64,000 nt of DNA from Bacteroidota bacterium (lineage in GTDB: Bacteria > Bacteroidota > Bacteroidia > Bacteroidales > VadinHA17), in NCBI GenBank assembly GCA_018262715.1, contig JADFDS010000041.1, forward strand, positions 85,928-149,927, written 5' to 3'. Shown piece after piece: positions 35,467 through 44,519 of this stretch. Both the position numbers and the translations under genes were made by a program. The notes below the pieces were generated by a model. It saw only the letters and a program-made list of their open reading frames with translations, made no database searches and was not told the DNA's origin. Each line of letters starts with the position of its first letter. Positions within the stretch are counted from its first letter, which is position 1.

Positions 35467-38010
35467 TTATTCTTCCGAGTCACTCAGCAACCAGGGATAG
35501 AAAGGCATCAGGTCTTCCGGCCCGATTGTCATGGTCTTGTTTTTCGCCTGCAGATCCTTGATGTGATTCATCACCAGGTGTGACCATACGGCTCCGGGCC
35601 GGGGATATGCTGCCACAATATAATGCGGACAGGGTTCTTTCTCACCGGCTTCAAGTTCCAGCTCTGCCCGGAGATTATCCGGAGTTGTCAGGGTATTTGC
35701 ATACTTAAATACTACGCGATCCATATGTTTGTATACCTCCTTGCTTTCCTCGACCATACCGTAATAATCCAGCAACTGGGCAAAAACATAATTCGTTGTG
35801 GTATACACATCCTGCCCCTGTTCAGATTCAACCGGCTCTCCATCCTTTGTTTTGCACATGGCCCATCCCATATACGAGCGGTTTGTGTCATAAACAGCTT
35901 TGAGAATCTTTTTAACCCGTTCTTCCGGAATTGCGGGAGGCTCTCCAATGGCTGTCAGGTACCATAAAGCGTCAAGCTGATTGGTCCATACATCCGTATT
36001 CGTATTTCCTGTTTCAGGATCAAAGCAGGTAACGTAATATTCGAGTTTCTCACCTTTTTTATTTACATCCTCGCGCCATAATTTCTCAAAACTGTTCCAT
36101 GCTTTGTCATACTTTCCCCGGATGTATTCCTCATCGCCCTTTTCGCCAAGCATTTGGGCCATTTTGATCAATGCCTGGCATCCGCCCAGGAATTGGGTTG
36201 CATCATACGCATCAGCGCCGAAAAGCACAAGGTTATCAAAAGTATTTTTAACATCGTCCGGATGACCTTCGGGGATCCCGTCGTTGTCAAAATCAAGTTT
36301 CAGCAACGAATCCAGTCCGAACTTCATCGTTTCCCAGTTCGATCTGAGGAATTCCATATCCCCTGTGAATTTTACATTACGTAACACACGCATCATCAGT
36401 TTGGGATACAGATCGACCCAGTAATTATTATTGTACCATGCGTAATCACTCACGTTGCGAAGTGGATGACCCTTGGGCATTGCACCGACATCATGGGCGA
36501 CACTGCCTTTGGTCTTGAAATCATCGCGGATCTGCCTTAGTGATACACCTTCGTATTCCTCACGATGTTCATTAAAATGCATCTGTGCCTGCACAAAAGA
36601 AGCGTGGTGATGATACCATCGCGGTGTCGGATCTACCGCCAGGATGGAATTGATAAATGCCTGGCACAGGTCTTTTTCGACCTTTGGGAAAAGCATCAGC
36701 AATACCATCGAATACCAATCCACATCCGAAGGATCGATATACGCATAATCAAAACATTCCAGGAACCGGGCCCTCTCACCTTTTTCATCATCTACCCAGA
36801 CGATAGCGTTGGACAACGGAAAATGAAGTTCATTCAGCATCAACCTTGTCAGACGCAATGCTCCTTCACGGTCTTCCTTGTAGGAAGAAGTTGAAGAGAT
36901 CAGATCGAAGATCCGTTTCTGGATTGTAACGGTCCGTTTCCACCATTGCGGGTAACTGGTCAATGCAATTTTTACCAGGTCCAGGATTCGTGTCTCACCA
37001 TTCGAAAAGCTTTTTACATATTTTCTCTCAAAAGTTGTTCCGTCAATATAATCCTGTACGGGAAAATCAAGAGCCACAGCGAAAGGAACAGTCTTTGATT
37101 CAAATGGTCCCAGGCTAAACGTCAGACTGACAGCTGCTCCATAATCACTGCGGATAACCGGCTGCCGTTTTTCATAAAAGCTGCCATCGCTGCTCAGCAG
37201 AAGATCACCGGAGTATTTATTGAGGCAGAAATAGGGTTGGGTATCCACGGCAACGCCGGGAACGTCTGTAACTGCTATCGCCATCCTGTTCTGGCTTTCA
37301 TTGCTGCCCATAATTATACCACGGATACCTTCCAGACGGAACTCTTCATGTTTCTGTTCTTTTACTGCAGCAGTAGCTACAAAAACACTGTCCTGATCAG
37401 TGGGTTTGAGCTCCTTTTCCTGGAGATTGACCAGCGATGGTCTTGGTATTACGATTGTGACCTGCTGATCGTATCCTGTAACATTTTCAACCACATATTC
37501 TTCAACACCGAGTGGCATCAATGTCTGTTCCCCGCCGGAAAGCAAAGGAGAAATCAGTCTCCTGATGACCTTCACATTTTCAAATTTATAGGCAATCTCC
37601 AGTGAGGGAGTTGCAATTGTCAATGCGATGTTCTCTTTTTCAACCGGAGCAGGATAATAATTTTTAACTGCCGGGATATCATCGGGGAGTTCAGTTTCAC
37701 CCGGTAATTTCTGCGTCAGCATTGTACAATCATCACCTATACGAATATAGGGCGCCGAGCCGAATTGAACCGCTTTCTGATTCAAAAGGATAAGACGACC
37801 GGCTTCGTTAAACCGGTTATATAAACCGTATGGTGAAATACCGATCGAACAGGTAGGTGCGCCTTGCAATGCCACAGTATGCGGAAACTGAAGACATTTG
37901 GACATTCCCTGGAAATGCACTGACATAAAATTCTCTTCATAAATTTTTGCGATTTCAGTGCCATCAATTGTGTAGATATCCTGAATGTTGAAGGATGCTG
38001 ATTTTGTCAT
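35467..38010 (-). CDS. GH116-family beta-glycosidase, cytoplasmic
   Basis: The 847-residue protein matches GH116 (GBA2 and bacterial beta-glucosidase/xylosidase): FLECFDYAYIDPSDVDWYSMVLLMLFP aligns with the nucleophile region (Glu 418), AHDVGAM with the conserved HDIG, and DGIPEGHPDDVKNTFDN with the acid/base Asp 592. The N-terminal 350 residues form a beta-sandwich-like domain. No signal peptide, so it acts on imported oligosaccharides, perhaps xylo- or gluco-oligomers or aryl glycosides. It lies between GH3 and PfkB in one operon. The block looks AT-richer than its surroundings. Substrate specificity is uncertain. Confidence 0.82.
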   Translation of the reverse strand: MTKSASFNIQDIYTIDGTEIAKIYEENFMSVHFQGMSKCLQFPHTVALQGAPTCSIGISPYGLYNRFNEAGRLILLNQKAVQFGSAPYIRIGDDCTMLTQKLPGETELPDDIPAVKNYYPAPVEKENIALTIATPSLEIAYKFENVKVIRRLISPLLSGGEQTLMPLGVEEYVVENVTGYDQQVTIVIPRPSLVNLQEKELKPTDQDSVFVATAAVKEQKHEEFRLEGIRGIIMGSNESQNRMAIAVTDVPGVAVDTQPYFCLNKYSGDLLLSSDGSFYEKRQPVIRSDYGAAVSLTFSLGPFESKTVPFAVALDFPVQDYIDGTTFERKYVKSFSNGETRILDLVKIALTSYPQWWKRTVTIQKRIFDLISSTSSYKEDREGALRLTRLMLNELHFPLSNAIVWVDDEKGERARFLECFDYAYIDPSDVDWYSMVLLMLFPKVEKDLCQAFINSILAVDPTPRWYHHHASFVQAQMHFNEHREEYEGVSLRQIRDDFKTKGSVAHDVGAMPKGHPLRNVSDYAWYNNNYWVDLYPKLMMRVLRNVKFTGDMEFLRSNWETMKFGLDSLLKLDFDNDGIPEGHPDDVKNTFDNLVLFGADAYDATQFLGGCQALIKMAQMLGEKGDEEYIRGKYDKAWNSFEKLWREDVNKKGEKLEYYVTCFDPETGNTNTDVWTNQLDALWYLTAIGEPPAIPEERVKKILKAVYDTNRSYMGWAMCKTKDGEPVESEQGQDVYTTTNYVFAQLLDYYGMVEESKEVYKHMDRVVFKYANTLTTPDNLRAELELEAGEKEPCPHYIVAAYPRPGAVWSHLVMNHIKDLQAKNKTMTIGPEDLMPFYPWLLSDSEE

Positions 38011-38162
38011 TTTATTCTCGCTTAGTGTTCGTAATCATAAACATAAATGGAGGGCAATTTGCAGGCGCCATCACCCTTTGGATTAATCTGAACGCCAGTG
38101 TTGAATTTTAGAATCCTCACCGGCGCTCAGCATATCAGTTTAATCTTTTTGCCCTAAAGGAC

Positions 38163-39998
38163 CTAGCACTTCCCTCCCCATACATTCCCGGGTTTTTTCT
38201 CCTGTGATTTCCTGGGAGCGGGATCTGGTTCTTCCGGCAGATTCTGTTCAGCACTCAGATCGATCGGCATCTTAGTCGTAGGATAAGGCTTGATTGCTCC
38301 GAAAAGGAGATCAGCAGATGCTCTGATTGAATCGGGTGTGCCGGAAAAATTACATACGACAGCATCGGCTACCGTAGTTGTTCCCTTCCTGTACGGGAAG
38401 TTGGTAACGACAACCACCGTATGGCCTGCGGCCTTCAGCGCCCTGGCCAGATGGGTATTGTTGCCGCGCTTTTCAATACGTGCGTAGTAGTTGGTCATGA
38501 CCACCAGGTCAGCTTCTTTTGCAAGTCGCAGTGCTTCTTCGATGTCTTCCTCTTCAGCATGGAACGGGGCATCGTCGAGAATCAGGTTAGTGGAATGCTT
38601 GACCATTTGCTCGCAGAACATGTGGGCATGACTGTACAAATCCTTTCCGAGGAATTCATAGGGGATTGTTTGCTCGATCACCAGGATTTTCTTGTCTTTA
38701 CTCAGGGGCAGCAGCTTTTTATCATCGCGGACTACCAGCAGGGCTTTGTGCGCAACTTCCCGGGAAAAGTCCCTGTTTTCCTTGCTTCTGACAATTTTGG
38801 TGGTCTCCTTCGGATCCATCTTACCGGCTTTTTCGAACAGACCCTGATCATATTTCCTGCAGAGCAGACGGCGGACAGCATCGTTCACGCGCTCTTCAGG
38901 CAAAGTTCCGTTCTCAACGGCACTCTTGATGCCAAACAGACACTGTGAGCGGGATTCGTCGTCAGCTTTGAGCAGGATAGTGTCAACACCCGCTTTGATG
39001 GCCATGGCACATGCGAGCGGGAGTGGCCATTTTTTAAGGATTGCAGCCATACCGATTGCATCGGATACTATGATTCCGTCAAATCCCATTTCACCTCTCA
39101 GCAGATCGGTGAGGATCTTTTTCGAAAGGGTTGCCGGGTACTCTTCATCGTAAGCCGGGAAAATGGTATGTGCTGTCATAAGAGCCGATGCTCCGGCATC
39201 GACACCTGCCTGAAATGCAGCCAGCTCAACATCCTGCATGCGCTTCTTATCGCCGCGGCACACATCGAGCACATCATGAGCGTCAGTTGCCGAATCACCA
39301 CGGCCGGCAAAGTGTTTGATTGTCGCAGTGATACCTGCATCCTCATATCCGCGGACAGTAGCATCGATGAATTTTGAGATAACGCTTACATTATCACCAA
39401 ATGACCGGACACCAATCTCAGGATTCAGCGGATTGATATTTACGTCACATACCGGATGATAGAACTGGGTTACGCCAATTGCAGCCATCTGACGGCCCAT
39501 CAGATTTGCTATTTTGTAGGCAAGATCCACATCCCCGATGGCTGTAATACCCATCGGAGGAATAAACTGAAGAACACCACCGGCAGTATAATCGTTCTTG
39601 AAATCACCTTCCATATCAATTGTAACGTGCAGAGGAATTCCCGAAGGCCGGTTCATGGCAATTTTCTGCATATTGTTTAGCGCTTCTGTGAGTTCTTCAG
39701 GCGTTACGCTTATGCCAAAGGCGCGGGAATTGAACCATGTGTGCGCAATGTCGAAATAATCATCGGGCTTTTTGAAATTCGGATCAACCTGTGAGCGTCC
39801 CCAATACAGATTTTTACATGTTTCAAGAGCATATGGTTCCAGGCAGATGCCGCCTGCATGCAGTTTGGTAATTTGTTCGATCCCAGATGGTGTGGGGATA
39901 GCTCCTCTCCAGGTGAAGGTCAGCAGCTGGCCGCATTTTTCCAGCAGGCTCATTTTCGCGATTTTCGCTGCAACAAAATCATCTCTTTCCTTTGACAT
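38163..39998 (-). CDS. GH3 glycosidase, NagZ-like, cytoplasmic
   Basis: The 611-residue protein has a GH3 barrel with KHFAGRGDSATDAH (228-241), where the Asp-His dyad of NagZ-type enzymes gives H241 as acid/base, and the nucleophile D313 in IIVSDAIGM. A second alpha/beta domain (about 400-580) follows, which single-domain NagZ lacks. No signal peptide. Members with the His dyad often cleave N-acetyl-hexosaminides, but some act on beta-glucosides or are phosphorylases. With GH116, GH10, a GPH symporter and a PfkB kinase in one operon, it probably trims an imported oligosaccharide. Confidence 0.82.
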   Translation of the reverse strand: MSKERDDFVAAKIAKMSLLEKCGQLLTFTWRGAIPTPSGIEQITKLHAGGICLEPYALETCKNLYWGRSQVDPNFKKPDDYFDIAHTWFNSRAFGISVTPEELTEALNNMQKIAMNRPSGIPLHVTIDMEGDFKNDYTAGGVLQFIPPMGITAIGDVDLAYKIANLMGRQMAAIGVTQFYHPVCDVNINPLNPEIGVRSFGDNVSVISKFIDATVRGYEDAGITATIKHFAGRGDSATDAHDVLDVCRGDKKRMQDVELAAFQAGVDAGASALMTAHTIFPAYDEEYPATLSKKILTDLLRGEMGFDGIIVSDAIGMAAILKKWPLPLACAMAIKAGVDTILLKADDESRSQCLFGIKSAVENGTLPEERVNDAVRRLLCRKYDQGLFEKAGKMDPKETTKIVRSKENRDFSREVAHKALLVVRDDKKLLPLSKDKKILVIEQTIPYEFLGKDLYSHAHMFCEQMVKHSTNLILDDAPFHAEEEDIEEALRLAKEADLVVMTNYYARIEKRGNNTHLARALKAAGHTVVVVTNFPYRKGTTTVADAVVCNFSGTPDSIRASADLLFGAIKPYPTTKMPIDLSAEQNLPEEPDPAPRKSQEKKPGNVWGGKC

Positions 39999-40043
39999 TG
40001 TGTTTCTCTTTATAGTTTATTTTCTTTTTTATTAGTCACGGTC

Positions 40044-40060
40044 TCCGGATGCGATCCGGA
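40044..40060. promoter_or_regulatory. Intercistronic hairpin between GH10 and GH3
   Basis: TCCGGAT (40044-40050), GCG, and ATCCGGA (40054-40060) make a 7-bp stem 10 bp past the GH10 stop on the minus strand. There is no T tract, so it may stabilise or process the transcript rather than end it. Confidence 0.5.
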
Positions 40061-40069
40061 TAAGCTTCT

Positions 40070-41191
40070 TTATCTTTTTTTCTTATATTTTTTTGCCATC
40101 ATGATCATATCTGCAACCACGCTTTTGGGCTGGTTATTACGGTCGAAAAGCACAGGATAATCCTTTCTGCCGCGGATCGGGAAATTGTTCAGCCATGATG
40201 TGGAGTCGTTCAATGCCCACAGTGTGACGCGATCAACCACATCATTGTGTTTCAGAAAGAGTTCGAACATATCAAGTACGCGTTTGTTCCATTCCTGTTG
40301 AACTGAGTCGGGCACACCTTCACGATAAGGATCCATTTCCTTTGAATAGGTAAAGCGGGTAGAAATGTTTGCGCCGGAATACGGACTTGGAAGAATGGAA
40401 ATATCCCATTCAGTAATATGAACTTTCACACCGGCAGCTTTGAGTTTCATTAAGCTGGTCTCTGTTGCTTCAAGTGTAGGATCATCCATGTGCATGTGTC
40501 CCTGGGAACCAACCGCATCAATTCTGCATCCTGCCGCTTTGAGTTCTTTTACAAGTTCCACGATTGCATCGCATTTTGCCGGCGTTTCTACATTATAATC
40601 GTTGTAGTACAATTCCGTATCCGGGTCGGCTTCATGGGCAAACTGAAAAGCATATTTGATGAAGTCCTTGCCCAGTATCCGGTAGAATTTGCTGTTGCGG
40701 TATGAGCCGTCGTCTTCAAAGGCCTCGTTTACAACGTCCCAGCCTTTAACACGGCCTTTATAGCGACCCACAACTGTATAAATGTGTTGACGCATACGTT
40801 CCTTGAGAACTTCCGGGGATACATCCTTACCTTCTTCATCTACAAAGAACCACCTCCCTATCTGGGAATGCCACATAAGGCAATGCCCTATTACAGCCTG
40901 TTTGTTTTTTTCTCCAAATGCCACAAATTTGTCTGCATCTTCCCAATTGTATTTGTCTTCCTGCGGATGAATCGGCTGTGGTTTCATGCAGTTTTCGGCG
41001 ACAATGGAATTGAACTCCCTTGCAATCAATTCTGATTCTATGGGGTTATTGCCGTTAACCTGTTGCATGTTAACAGCTACTCCAAAAAGGAATTTGCCTT
41101 TGGTAGCCTTGGCTATTGTCTTTTGCGCCATAGCGTATATGTTTGACATAAAAATAATGGCAATTATTGCAGTAATAGTCTTGATTTTCAT
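40070..41191 (-). CDS. GH10 endo-1,4-beta-xylanase, exported
   Basis: The 373-residue enzyme has a signal peptide (MKIKTITAIIAIIFMSNIYAMA) and a single GH10 barrel with acid/base E156 (WDVVNEAF) and nucleophile E261 (VHITEWD). The GHCLMWHSQIGRWFF segment is the conserved subsite region. There is no carbohydrate-binding or type IX sorting domain, so it is probably periplasmic or surface-retained by other means. It cuts the xylan backbone and leaves MeGlcA-decorated oligomers that suit GH67 and GH115. It follows the GPH symporter by 28 bp. Confidence 0.94.
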   Translation of the reverse strand: MKIKTITAIIAIIFMSNIYAMAQKTIAKATKGKFLFGVAVNMQQVNGNNPIESELIAREFNSIVAENCMKPQPIHPQEDKYNWEDADKFVAFGEKNKQAVIGHCLMWHSQIGRWFFVDEEGKDVSPEVLKERMRQHIYTVVGRYKGRVKGWDVVNEAFEDDGSYRNSKFYRILGKDFIKYAFQFAHEADPDTELYYNDYNVETPAKCDAIVELVKELKAAGCRIDAVGSQGHMHMDDPTLEATETSLMKLKAAGVKVHITEWDISILPSPYSGANISTRFTYSKEMDPYREGVPDSVQQEWNKRVLDMFELFLKHNDVVDRVTLWALNDSTSWLNNFPIRGRKDYPVLFDRNNQPKSVVADMIMMAKKYKKKR

Positions 41192-41219
41192 TATAATCTA
41201 TTTGTTTAATTATAATCGG

Positions 41220-42686
41220 TTATGCAACTACCTGTCCCCTGCGGGCATGCAGTTCTGACTCAATTTTTACCTCCATTTTTTTATCAATAACATAGAAGAA
41301 CAATAATCCGACTCCGATAAGGAATGGGATGGACGGATACACACTGACAAGCATTTTTGCTCCTGTAGCGACAGTTTCAGGCTGAATAATTTCTGCCCCG
41401 GCAACTGTACCTTCTATAGGGATATACCCATACAGACCGAGGATCCATGCAACAAGGGCGCCTCCTATTGAAAGCCCTGCCTTAAGGCCTACCATCATTG
41501 CAGAAAATATTATGGCCGTTGCCCTGCGGTTTGTTTTCCATTCTGAATAGTCAGCAACATCAGCAATCATGGCCCAAAGAATGGGGATGGTAATCCCATA
41601 AGTAAATCCATGCAGAATCTGCGATGTGAACATTAAGATTACACTCTCGGGTTTGAAAAATATAAAGATCAGAACAAAAATGGCAGCAGCAAGTAAACCA
41701 TACTTATAAACATCACGTTTACCGTATTTATCTGCGAGCTTCTTAGATAATGATATTCCGACAATCATAAAGATTATCCCTCCTGCATTAAATAAACCAA
41801 AGCCTGCAGAAACCGGGTCCGATCCAAAGAAATTGATACCTATACCTGACAGACCGGTAATAATCGGGTGAATAAATCTGGTAAGGGCAGCTTCATCTAC
41901 GTAATTATTAAAATAATACACATAGGCGCCTCCTTTCATCGCAAGAGTGACGAACACCAATATGGTTAAGACAAGCATTATAAGCCATGGTCTGTTCTTC
42001 GAAAGATCAGAAAGGTCATCCTTAACTGATGATTGTTGTTCCACATCCGGAACGATACGCTCTCTGGTTGAAAGAAATGATATAATTAACATTACAGTGC
42101 CAATGACTGACATCCAGGTCATAACTGATTCAATCCCGGCGGCTTTATCTCCATGGCCTACATATTCAATAATCGGCAGCATGAACACCTGTACAAAGAA
42201 CTGTGCAAACATCACAGCAACGAAACGATACGATGAGATACTGTTTCTTTCTCCCATATCACCGGTTATGACACCGCTCAGTGCTGCATACGGAAGATTG
42301 CTGGAAGCATACATCAACAACAACAGAGTATAGGTTGTAGTTGCATAGATTAACTTCCCCTTGTATGAAAAGTCCGGCGTTGAAAAGGCCAGTATGGCAA
42401 TAACGCCAAGAGGAATAGCAGTGAATAATATCCAGGGCCGGAATTTGCCCCATCTCGAATTGGTTCTGTCAGCCAATATGCCAATCAGCGGGTTAAACCC
42501 AAATGCGGCAACCAGGCCGACAATCAGCATTACTATCGAGGCATCGGTGCTTTTCAGCCCATAAATGTCCGTATAGAAATAAGCTAAATAAGTAATCAGT
42601 GTTTGGAAAACCAGGTTCGCAGCAAAGTCTCCCAGACTATACCCTATTTTTTCGAACACTGAGATTTTTTGAGAAGTTAGGCTCAT
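41220..42686 (-). CDS. GPH-family sugar/glycoside symporter
   Basis: The 488-residue membrane protein has about 12 helices and the glycoside-pentoside-hexuronide:cation symporter signatures VFEKIGYSLGDFAANLVF at the N terminus and ILADRTNSRWGKFRPWIL (68-85) in the loop between helices 2 and 3. It would bring xylo-oligosaccharides or glucuronides into the cytoplasm by cation symport. It is the first gene of the GH10-GH3-GH116-PfkB operon and lies divergent from the GH30-GH115-esterase operon. The transporter class includes hexuronide carriers, so uptake of MeGlcA or aldouronic acids is possible. Confidence 0.92.
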   Translation of the reverse strand: MSLTSQKISVFEKIGYSLGDFAANLVFQTLITYLAYFYTDIYGLKSTDASIVMLIVGLVAAFGFNPLIGILADRTNSRWGKFRPWILFTAIPLGVIAILAFSTPDFSYKGKLIYATTTYTLLLLMYASSNLPYAALSGVITGDMGERNSISSYRFVAVMFAQFFVQVFMLPIIEYVGHGDKAAGIESVMTWMSVIGTVMLIISFLSTRERIVPDVEQQSSVKDDLSDLSKNRPWLIMLVLTILVFVTLAMKGGAYVYYFNNYVDEAALTRFIHPIITGLSGIGINFFGSDPVSAGFGLFNAGGIIFMIVGISLSKKLADKYGKRDVYKYGLLAAAIFVLIFIFFKPESVILMFTSQILHGFTYGITIPILWAMIADVADYSEWKTNRRATAIIFSAMMVGLKAGLSIGGALVAWILGLYGYIPIEGTVAGAEIIQPETVATGAKMLVSVYPSIPFLIGVGLLFFYVIDKKMEVKIESELHARRGQVVA

Positions 42687-42855
42687 GCTTTTTTATTATT
42701 AGTTGGAGATTTACATACACCTGTTAATCAACCCCATTCCACGGAACCAGTTGATCCCATTGAAGGCGGTCCAAAAAAAAGCTTTTTCACGGAGAAAACC
42801 TTTGGTAAATCTATCAATTTATTTTAAAATTCCGTTTTTTCAACCATCAAAACAA

Positions 42856-42907
42856 GGGCTGAAGCCCGGGTGATCATAACAGGTGCAGGTACCCAGGGCT
42901 GAAGCCC
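42856..42907. repeat. Pair of GGGCTGAAGCCC palindromes
   Basis: Two exact copies of the 12-bp palindrome (42856-42867 and 42896-42907), each within AGGGCTGAAGCCCG, are 40 bp apart in the divergent gap upstream of GH30. Each can fold into a 5-bp hairpin; paired copies resemble REP elements. Confidence 0.7.
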
Positions 42908-42969
42908 GGACTTGGTGATGCAGTGTTGTTATGGTTCGTTTGAAAAGGGATACATTGACAATTAATCAC

Positions 42970-42977
42970 TATCTTTG
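42970..42977 (+). promoter_or_regulatory. Promoter -7 box of the GH30-GH115-esterase operon
   Basis: TATCTTTG matches TAnnTTTG and would give a 5' leader of about 130 nt before the GH30 ATG at 43113. The -33 element is unclear. Confidence 0.5.
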
Positions 42978-43112
42978 CTTTAATGTAAAATTTATGTGGA
43001 ACGTATTGTAAATCTGCATAAGACGGTGCTATCCGTTTTTTGAAATCCCGGCACCCTGATTGGTACAGGACCTTGTTTGACATGGTCCGGATGTTTAATG
43101 AATTCTGAACTT

Positions 43113-44498
43113 ATGAAAAGACTGACAGTCTTTGCAATTTCAGCAGGAATTATCCTGCTTGGCCAGTTCTGCGGTGATCCTGAGGGCCCGCCAGATCCGG
43201 TAATTGAACCTGAAATAAATAAAGCCGTAATTGATCCGGCGGTAAGTTACCAGGAGATGATAGGCTTCGGAGGGTCACTTACATGGTATTCCGAGAGAGT
43301 CACCTCAAGCCCTCAGAAGGAGCAGATATGCAAGCTACTCTTCGAGGACCTCGGAACTGATATAATCAGGTTTAAGAACAATTACTATCCTGCAGGATAC
43401 CCTGGCGTCAAAAGCCCTGCCACCATGGAGAACAGTTCTATAAAGACGCTGTGGAATGTAACCGGTGATTTGTATGCGATGGCTAAACAGTTCAATCCGG
43501 GGATACAGATACTGGTCAGCTCCTGGACCCCTCCTTCTGCGCTGAAAAGCAACAACAACCTGCGCGAAGGTACCCTGAAAAGGAATAACGGGGTGTTTAT
43601 GTACGAGGCCTTCGGTGACTATTGGAATGACCTTCTGGATAACCTGCAGTTCAATCCTGACTACATAAGCATTCAGAATGAGCCGGGATGGATTACCCCC
43701 GACTGGGAGACCTGCGAGTGGAGGCCGGCGGAAACAGCGGAATTCCCTGGTTATAACGCTGCCTTTGACGCAGTATACAACAAGATCAGCACTCGATCGA
43801 ACCCACCGATGATGATCGGACCCGAGGCAGAAAACATAGGTTACAGCGGTAAGCTGGGTGGCAACACATTCGCCGTTTTCTCAGACCCGATCAAGAACAA
43901 GGAATCCCTTGCAGCCTATGCCTATCACACCTACAATTTCCCCTCCTCGGCGCTGATTGCCCAGACAAAGTCGGATCTCAACATGATACGTGATACATAT
44001 GGCAACAAACCCTGCATCATGACCGAATACTCCAACTTCACCTGGCTCAACACTGCATGGTTCATCATCCAGAACATAAACGAAGCCAATGCTGCAGGGT
44101 ATATCTACTGGTTGATGGCATGGGCTGACTCCAACAATGACTCAATGATCAAGCTGAGCCCATCAGGAGCCTATACCCTGACCCCGTTTTACTATGTGAT
44201 GAAGCACTTCTCAAAGGAAGTTGATAAGGGCTATGTCAGGATTAAAGTATTGTCACCCCTGATGCCGATGTGTGGATTCATTGATCCGACTGGCAAAAAA
44301 ATCACGGTTGTTGCGGTTAATCCGAACCTTGAATCTGCAATTTACGATTTCGATGTGACAGGTAAGATTGTCAAGTCAGTACGGGCTATGCAGACAGATG
44401 CTGTTGTGTCTTATAAAACGATTCAGCCTGCCGGCCCCGGACAGCGCTTTGTTCTGAAGCCTCAATCGGTGACAACTGTTGTGATTGAGCTGCAATAA
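43113..44498 (+). CDS. GH30-family glycosidase (xylanase-like), exported
   Basis: From ATG 43113 the product has 461 residues with a hydrophobic leader ending GQFC at Cys 20, a possible lipoprotein. The GH30 barrel has acid/base E190 (ISIQNEPGW) and nucleophile E305 (IMTEYS), followed by the usual beta-sandwich side domain (about 385-461). Place and fold suggest a xylan-active enzyme, but the loop after the nucleophile (YWLMAWADSNNDSM) lacks the Arg-Arg that subfamily 8 uses to hold MeGlcA, so it may be a different GH30 xylanase or xylobiohydrolase. An upstream TTG start is open but not favoured. It leads the operon with GH115. Confidence 0.85.
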   Translation: MKRLTVFAISAGIILLGQFCGDPEGPPDPVIEPEINKAVIDPAVSYQEMIGFGGSLTWYSERVTSSPQKEQICKLLFEDLGTDIIRFKNNYYPAGYPGVKSPATMENSSIKTLWNVTGDLYAMAKQFNPGIQILVSSWTPPSALKSNNNLREGTLKRNNGVFMYEAFGDYWNDLLDNLQFNPDYISIQNEPGWITPDWETCEWRPAETAEFPGYNAAFDAVYNKISTRSNPPMMIGPEAENIGYSGKLGGNTFAVFSDPIKNKESLAAYAYHTYNFPSSALIAQTKSDLNMIRDTYGNKPCIMTEYSNFTWLNTAWFIIQNINEANAAGYIYWLMAWADSNNDSMIKLSPSGAYTLTPFYYVMKHFSKEVDKGYVRIKVLSPLMPMCGFIDPTGKKITVVAVNPNLESAIYDFDVTGKIVKSVRAMQTDAVVSYKTIQPAGPGQRFVLKPQSVTTVVIELQ

Positions 44499-44519
44499 AC
44501 TGATTAAAACAATCCGTCA

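Larger units (their letters stand above)
42687..43112. other. Divergent control region of the GPH and GH30 operons
   Basis: The 426-bp gap holds an imperfect dyad (ATCAAC at 42727-42732 with GTTGAT at 42750-42755, inner TTCC and GGAA), a T/A-rich stretch with a 12-bp AAAAAGCTTTTT palindrome near 42775, two GGGCTGAAGCCC palindromes, and a TATCTTTG -7 box for GH30. No gene was recognised. Confidence 0.6.

Noticed and set aside
35467..38010. Loss of a catalytic Asp in GH116 (TNQL in place of the usual xDQL near residue 677)
   Set aside because: By comparison with GBA2 the acid/base is the Asp of the T-[FY]-D motif, which is intact here (Asp 592), so the enzyme is not expected to be dead.
43077..43112. 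TTG start adding 12 codons to GH30
   Set aside because: The downstream ATG gives a proper leader peptide.
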